This document shows, piece by piece, positions 59,867 through 64,000 of a stretch of DNA of 64,000 bases (positions within the stretch are counted from its first letter, which is position 1; each line of letters opens with the position of its first letter). A model generated the notes under the pieces. That model did no database searches. It saw only the letters and a list, made by a program, of their open reading frames with translations, and had not been told where the DNA came from. A program made the translations under genes and the position numbers. The DNA is from Candidatus Lindowbacteria bacterium RIFCSPLOWO2_12_FULL_62_27. GTDB lineage: Bacteria; Lindowbacteria; 2-12-FULL-62-27. Where the stretch lies: positions 109,420 to 173,419 of the forward strand of contig MFPR01000030.1 of NCBI GenBank assembly GCA_001784175.1, in the 5' to 3' direction.

Positions 59867-61021
59867 ATGGACACATCACGCCGTGGGTTTTTCCAACTCT
59901 GCGCATACTATGCCTCATTGACTGCAATTCCCTCGGTCCTGCCGTCAGTAGAGGAACTTCGGAGATGCGGGACCATCGCGAAGGCGATATCAACTCCGCC
60001 GCTTGAACTGCCGGAGGAAATCGAGATGCGCATCGGCCTGAAATTAATTCCTCTGCTACACTCGCCTGACGGAAAGGATGTCGGCGAGGGCATGGCCAGA
60101 ACGCGCCGTGTGATTTTTTGCGACTACGGGCTGATCGTGCCGCCAGTTCGAATTCGCGATCAACGCACTATCGATGATAACGGGTATCTCTTCCTAATCC
60201 GGGGCAACATCGTTGCCGCCGGCAGCGTACATACGGACAAACAGCTTGTGCTGAATTACGACGAAAAGGCCGGTGGACTGCCGGGGGTTGTGCCCACCCC
60301 GCATGAATGTCCGTCCCTGCGTCCGTGCATTTGGACTGACGGCGGTTCCGCAGCCTTTGCAAAAAACCGCGGTTATACCGTGGTTGACGCCGTCACCGTG
60401 ATCGTACACCATTTTTACGATGTCATTCTTCGGAACGCCGCAGACCTTCTGACGAGACAAGCAACCGTCAACTTGCTTGAGACTGTTCGATCCACTAACC
60501 CCTCGCTGGCCGAGAGCGCGACAGAACGAATCGGCATCGGGCGTATCCAGAGGATTTTGCAAACGCTTTTGCGCGAGCGTCAGTCGATCCGGGATATAGT
60601 TGCCATTTTGGAGGCGTTGACAGGTGACTTGTGCGGAAGTGCGGATTTCGAACAGCAGGTCAATGTCGTTCGCTCGGCCCTTGATAATCGCAATTTGCCG
60701 TTGCTTCATGTTGTGATTACGGACACCGACATTCAACCTGATTATTTCGTCGGTCTCTCTTATTATCCTCAATTATACCCTGCCCCCCTTGTCGCTCTTA
60801 GCGGACAGGGCGAACGGGCGCGCGAATATTTTGAGCAAGTGCGATCCAAACACTTTGTCCATCCCGACGCAAAATTGGCTGAAACATTGTACCGAAACTG
60901 CCGCCGTTGCGACGAAATCAGCCCAAAATTTTATGACCCCGTGGCGGCGGCGCTGGCCTCCTCCTACCGGCAGACTGAACGATCTCCCTGGTTATGGACT
61001 TTTCATACAGATGTGGTGTGA
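59867..61021 (+). CDS. Stand-alone FlhA/FHIPEP cytoplasmic domain with twin-Arg-like N terminus
   Basis: 384 aa from ATG 59867 with AAGGAGG 5 nt upstream. From about residue 45 it follows the C-terminal cytoplasmic domain of FlhA/type III export gates: IGLKLIPLL, YGLIVPPVRIRDQRTI, NIVAAGSVHTDKQL, GYTVVDAVTVIVHHFYDVIL, LTRQATVNLLETV, IQRILQTLLRERQSIRDI. The eight-helix membrane half is missing and no export genes are nearby. The N terminus DTSRRGFFQLCAYYASLTAI looks like a Tat signal. The last 110 residues (DIQPDYFVGLSYYPQLYP onward) diverge from FlhA. Confidence 0.8.
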   Translation: MDTSRRGFFQLCAYYASLTAIPSVLPSVEELRRCGTIAKAISTPPLELPEEIEMRIGLKLIPLLHSPDGKDVGEGMARTRRVIFCDYGLIVPPVRIRDQRTIDDNGYLFLIRGNIVAAGSVHTDKQLVLNYDEKAGGLPGVVPTPHECPSLRPCIWTDGGSAAFAKNRGYTVVDAVTVIVHHFYDVILRNAADLLTRQATVNLLETVRSTNPSLAESATERIGIGRIQRILQTLLRERQSIRDIVAILEALTGDLCGSADFEQQVNVVRSALDNRNLPLLHVVITDTDIQPDYFVGLSYYPQLYPAPLVALSGQGERAREYFEQVRSKHFVHPDAKLAETLYRNCRRCDEISPKFYDPVAAALASSYRQTERSPWLWTFHTDVV

Positions 61022-61235
61022 CAGGCAGGTGGATGAGCGAGGTGAAGTGGCCGAGCGTGTTGGATAGATATCTTTTCCGGCGCGACGTGCTCAAGCTCGC
61101 CGGATCTGGATTGGGGACGGAGGGTGACATATTGTGCGTCCACGAAAGGCACGTGAATCCAGCGGGTAAGAGTCCCGGTGGCAGTCGGCGAGTTGGTTAT
61201 TTCCGGCGTGATTTCCAGAATCCCCCCGTTTAAAT

Positions 61236-61676
61236 ATGAAGATGGACAAATCAAAACTTCAGAAAATCGGAGCCAAAATACCGAGGGACAAGCTCGCGCT
61301 TTGCAGAGTGCCGTGGTGGATCGATCCGGAAGGCGCGGCTGTCCGATTGCCCGAGCCGGGGCACGCGGCGTCGGCCATCGAGATGCTCAGGAAACGGGGC
61401 ATCGAGGCCGGACCGGACAAGGCGGTGGGGGCGATGATTGGCGAGGGCTGGATCCGGGTTCAGGTTTATCCCGACGACACCGCCTTCATTCAAGGCACGT
61501 TCGAGTCCATTTTGAAACGCGGCCGAACTATTTTGAAAATAGTTCCGAATCTGAAATCCGTGGAACTATCCTTCGTTCCGGCCGGAGACGATGCGCCGCC
61601 CACCTTGGGCGCGGAGGAAATCAACCGCACGGGCTGGGAGGAATCCGTCCGGCGCGCCAGGCTGGCCGGGTCCTGA
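61236..61676 (+). CDS. Hypothetical small protein downstream of the FlhA-C gene
   Basis: 146 aa from ATG 61236; ATG 61242 is also possible. Alpha/beta features: CRVPWWIDPEGAAVRLPEPG, AIEMLRKRGIEAGPDKAVGA and a strand pair IRVQVYPDDTAFIQGTFE. No Shine-Dalgarno sequence; CCCGTTTAAAT immediately upstream resembles the -10 part of the shared element. Family unknown. The 214 bp before it hold nothing else recognisable. Confidence 0.5.
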   Translation: MKMDKSKLQKIGAKIPRDKLALCRVPWWIDPEGAAVRLPEPGHAASAIEMLRKRGIEAGPDKAVGAMIGEGWIRVQVYPDDTAFIQGTFESILKRGRTILKIVPNLKSVELSFVPAGDDAPPTLGAEEINRTGWEESVRRARLAGS

Positions 61677-61722
61677 GGGAAGGCCAACGCAGAGGCGGGC
61701 ATAAAAACTTTCTCCATTTTCT

Positions 61723-61762
61723 AAAAAATCCCCGTTACCACCGTTTATACATATCAGGGAGG
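61723..61762 (+). promoter_or_regulatory. Shared promoter-like element, copy C
   Basis: AAAAAATC (61723-61730), 11 nt, CGTTTATACAT (61742-61752), then ATCAGGGAGG. Nearly the same as copy B over about 40 bp. It lies upstream of the AAA ATPase gene. Confidence 0.55.
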
Positions 61763-61801
61763 CGAAGAGGCTTCCTGAAAAATGTATGGAGGAGGCGGAG
61801 G

Positions 61802-62686
61802 GTGGTGACTGAAACTCAAAAAGCTGTATGCAAATCGAAATGGCAGTTACGGCCCAACAATCAATACGTTCCATGCCGGTCAACGGAATCCCGCCTGCCT
61901 ACGGGCATATATTCCGTGTGGGTCGATTTTCCAAATATGGAAACCCTTTTCAGGCGCATCGAGCAGAAGACCGACAATTTGATCGACAGCCGGGAGCCGA
62001 TCGCCCAAAAGGTCATGGAGGAAATGAAACAGTTCTGGGACGTTTCCGACCAATATAGAAAATTCGGCTACCTTCACAAGAGGGGGTATCTCTTTTATGG
62101 CCCTCACGGGAGCGGCAAGACATCCATCGTCCAGCAGATTGTCCAATTTGTCATTCAAAACGACGGCGTGATTTTCACCGTCGACGACCCGCACGCCCTG
62201 ATCTGGGGACTGAGAGAATACAGGTCCATAGAGCCGGACCGGAAGACGGTCTGTATCTTTGAGGACATCGATACGATCGTGGAAAAAAGAGAAAAAGAGG
62301 GCGCACTTCTCCAGCTGATCGACGGCGAAACCCAGATCGACAACATTCTGTATCTTGCCACCACAAATTACCCCGAAAAATTGGACAAACGGATTCTCTC
62401 GCGGCCCCGGCGTTTCGATCGGGTCCTGAAAGTCGAGATGCCGTCCGCGGTGACTCGCCAGGCCTATTTTGACGCCAAACTGACTCCGACCAACGGAACG
62501 AACATTGATGAATGGGTGGAAGCCACGGAGGGGTTCTCCTTTGGTGCCATGGCGGAACTGGTGATCAATGTCAAGTGTCTGGGCATTCCGTATGAAATTG
62601 CGATCGCCGATCTCAAACATCGTCAGGAGAAGAAACCCTCCAGTGACGAATTTTCACGAGGATGCCTTGGCTTCCGGGACAGATAA
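61802..62686 (+). CDS. AAA-family ATPase
   Basis: 294 aa from GTG 61802 (GGAGGAGGCGGAGGG directly upstream; GTG 61805 also possible). Walker A GPHGSGKTS, Walker B VCIFEDIDTI, sensor ATTNYPEKLDKRILSRPRRF with Arg finger region, and a small C-terminal lid. The layout resembles Bcs1/FtsH-type classic AAA proteins. No membrane helix or protease domain. It may power the FlhA-C protein encoded upstream under the same promoter type, or an independent conflict system. Confidence 0.85.
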   Translation: MVTETQKAVCKSKWQLRPNNQYVPCRSTESRLPTGIYSVWVDFPNMETLFRRIEQKTDNLIDSREPIAQKVMEEMKQFWDVSDQYRKFGYLHKRGYLFYGPHGSGKTSIVQQIVQFVIQNDGVIFTVDDPHALIWGLREYRSIEPDRKTVCIFEDIDTIVEKREKEGALLQLIDGETQIDNILYLATTNYPEKLDKRILSRPRRFDRVLKVEMPSAVTRQAYFDAKLTPTNGTNIDEWVEATEGFSFGAMAELVINVKCLGIPYEIAIADLKHRQEKKPSSDEFSRGCLGFRDR

Positions 62687-62888
62687 GGCCGTCGTCGTGA
62701 TCGACGGCAAGAAATACTGGGCGCATGTGGTTGAAACGGCCAAATTTATCCGACAAATGCAGAAAGAGGCCAAAACTCAGGGTGAGAAGGACAGGGTTAC
62801 CGCCTGGATCAAGCGGGGCTGTGCGATGTTTGAATCACTTGAGGAAGTCATGTCCTACGGCGACCGCCTAGACGATCTACACTTGTGA
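62643..62888 (+). CDS. Small hypothetical protein coupled to the AAA ATPase
   Basis: 81 aa from GTG 62643, overlapping the ATPase gene by 44 bp in another frame, with AGGAG 13 nt upstream. Core: DKAVVVIDGKKYWAHVVETA then KFIRQMQKEAKTQGEKDRVT. No recognised domain; likely a small partner of the ATPase. Confidence 0.5.
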   Translation: MTNFHEDALASGTDKAVVVIDGKKYWAHVVETAKFIRQMQKEAKTQGEKDRVTAWIKRGCAMFESLEEVMSYGDRLDDLHL

Positions 62889-62935
62889 CGCTTCCACACA
62901 AAATTTCAAACGTGGTCATACCGCTCAACGGCTGA

Positions 62936-63997
62936 CTACGCGGCGAGCCACTCCATGTAACGGCGTTGGCGAAGGAATCGCACAACCGGAGTCAGGTCGA
63001 AGTGGCCATATTTCAATTCACGGGCTGGATCCGCGTCGACTTGAAACTCGTGGGGGTCGATGCTCTCCCCTCTGGCAACGGCCGGGAACGGCGAAGGCTC
63101 GCCAGCGCCGGGCATCAAATCAGGATAGGGCGCGCAAATTTCATCCTCTGTCAATCGCTGTACGCTCGGCATGTCGGCCGGATCGGGAAACATCGACGCG
63201 GACGCGCGGCAATCCGGCGGGACGTAATGCGTCATCGGGTCGTAGTGCCACTGCATCCGCGCGGCGCGGGATCTGTCCTCGGGCGTCTCGTGTTTGGGGT
63301 CGGCGTGATTACGAGCCGTCTGGCGAATGTCCAGCAGAACATCATGAAGGGTGCGGTCAATCCCCATCGCGTCAATCAGAACCATGCGAGAGCCGAGGTC
63401 AACCGTTTTGCCGTTGGCCTTGCGAAGTCCCCCTTTGGCGCGAAGAACTGAATAGCGGCGCGTCTCAATGTCGAGCGTCCCGAACATCCGTTTGACTTTT
63501 GTCGTGACCAGCACGTCGGCCACGGTCAACGCGGTCTGGCCCTGTGAGAGATAGGCCAGGTCGTTCAAATTCGCAAGGCGGCGTTTGCCGTCAAGACCTC
63601 GTGAAAAGCTCTCGTCAATCAGAACGTGCGCGACCCTGTGGCCATCCTCCGTTTCGATCACGGGCAACAGGTGGAACGTCTGCGCGTCGATCGGGAGACC
63701 CGCGGCGCGGGCGGCGCGGATGGTGTAGGCCGTCCCCCGCGAGTGTCCGTCCCAGAAAGCAAGGAGCCGGTCCGCCGAGGCCACGATCTGATCGTCCCGA
63801 AGCAAAGCGGCGCGTTTGCCGTGGGCGTCCCAGTCCGGGCGAATGACACGCGACGGAATCCGGCGCCAGTGTGCCCACAAGTCGGCGAAGGTGTCAGGGC
63901 CGGCAGCCCCGCCGGAGATAACCTCTGTAATGGGCGTAACGCTGTGGATGGCGTCCAGAGCGGCGAAGACGACGGCGCGGTAATGATCGCCCGTCAA
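62936..63997 (-). CDS. SLOG-domain (YspA/DUF2493-like) protein
   Basis: 353 aa; the start is at the window edge and may extend beyond it. N-terminal nucleotide-binding SLOG fold: EVISGGAAGPDTFADLWAHW, SRVIRPDWDAHGKRAALLRD and LLAFWDGHSRGTAYTIRAAR, as in cytoplasmic YpsA/DprA-related proteins that bind nucleotides or ribose-phosphate ligands. The C-terminal 200 residues (NLNDLAYLSQGQTALTVADV; ARMQWHYDPMTHYVPPDCRA) are not recognised. SLOG domains are frequent in phage and defence islands, which fits this accessory region. Confidence 0.75.
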   Translation of the reverse strand: MTGDHYRAVVFAALDAIHSVTPITEVISGGAAGPDTFADLWAHWRRIPSRVIRPDWDAHGKRAALLRDDQIVASADRLLAFWDGHSRGTAYTIRAARAAGLPIDAQTFHLLPVIETEDGHRVAHVLIDESFSRGLDGKRRLANLNDLAYLSQGQTALTVADVLVTTKVKRMFGTLDIETRRYSVLRAKGGLRKANGKTVDLGSRMVLIDAMGIDRTLHDVLLDIRQTARNHADPKHETPEDRSRAARMQWHYDPMTHYVPPDCRASASMFPDPADMPSVQRLTEDEICAPYPDLMPGAGEPSPFPAVARGESIDPHEFQVDADPARELKYGHFDLTPVVRFLRQRRYMEWLAA

Positions 63998-64000
63998 ACA

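Noticed and set aside
61774..61800. Possible peptide MYGGGGGW before the AAA ATPase
   Set aside because: The Gly codons are just the GGAGGAGGCGGAGGG ribosome-binding region of the ATPase gene.

Overview
The window is high-GC bacterial DNA with no rRNA, tRNA or CRISPR array that I could recognise. Lipoproteins, an outer-membrane beta-barrel, cytochrome c maturation genes (CcsA/ResB, system II) and about 60 CXXCH haem sites point to a Gram-negative, uncultivated, anaerobic or facultative respirer; I cannot name a phylum. No phylogenetic marker gene is present.

1-6.6 kb: the end of a TPR protein, an unusual PHP-TPR-STAS-PilZ protein, and a MoxR-DUF58-BatD-like operon. 6.6-12.6 kb (minus): two tandem membrane spermidine-synthase-like genes, a CcsA, a small toxin-antitoxin pair and an opine-dehydrogenase-like gene. 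12.6-31.5 kb (minus): a large electron-transfer locus. It has a 42-haem lipoprotein cytochrome, 6-, 9- and 4-haem cytochromes, two secreted beta-propellers, a 568-aa beta-barrel, several CsgG/FlgO-type lipoproteins, a B12-type radical SAM protein and two ResB/CcsA sets. The 42-haem gene sits behind a sigma-54-like promoter with three upstream dyads. Together these look like a conduit for moving electrons across the outer membrane. 31.7-42.3 kb (plus): BatA-BatB/C-BatD-BatE, then housekeeping genes (Bcp, Mut7-C, DUF985 cupin, flavin reductase, aldo/keto reductase, Dus, Maf).

42.3-64 kb is accessory. It begins with toxin-antitoxin modules (HigBA-like, an AbiEi-like orphan, a PIN pair). Next is a minus-strand operon with a RecB-family nuclease and a protein carrying an SSB-type C-terminal tip, then about 0.85 kb of hairpin-dense noncoding DNA ending at a terminator. 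FlgT/LPP20-like envelope proteins follow (48.7-51.2 kb). A cluster at 51.9-56.8 kb encodes a sigma region-4-like protein, a sigma region-2-like protein, an unknown protein and two tandem Lon-proteolytic-domain-like proteins. Downstream are an integron attC-like site, a DnaJ-type zinc-finger mini-protein, a stand-alone FlhA cytoplasmic domain, a AAA ATPase and a SLOG protein. Three genes or leaders here share one promoter-like element.

Several genes (moxR, batA, the higB-like toxin, the 52.2-kb gene, the 59.0-kb gene) have a promoter whose -10 box ends only 4-10 nt before the start codon. This suggests leaderless transcripts are common in this organism. The best candidates for an undescribed system are the split-sigma/Lon-like cluster with its possible promoter family, the FlhA-C/AAA region, and the 42-haem conduit.
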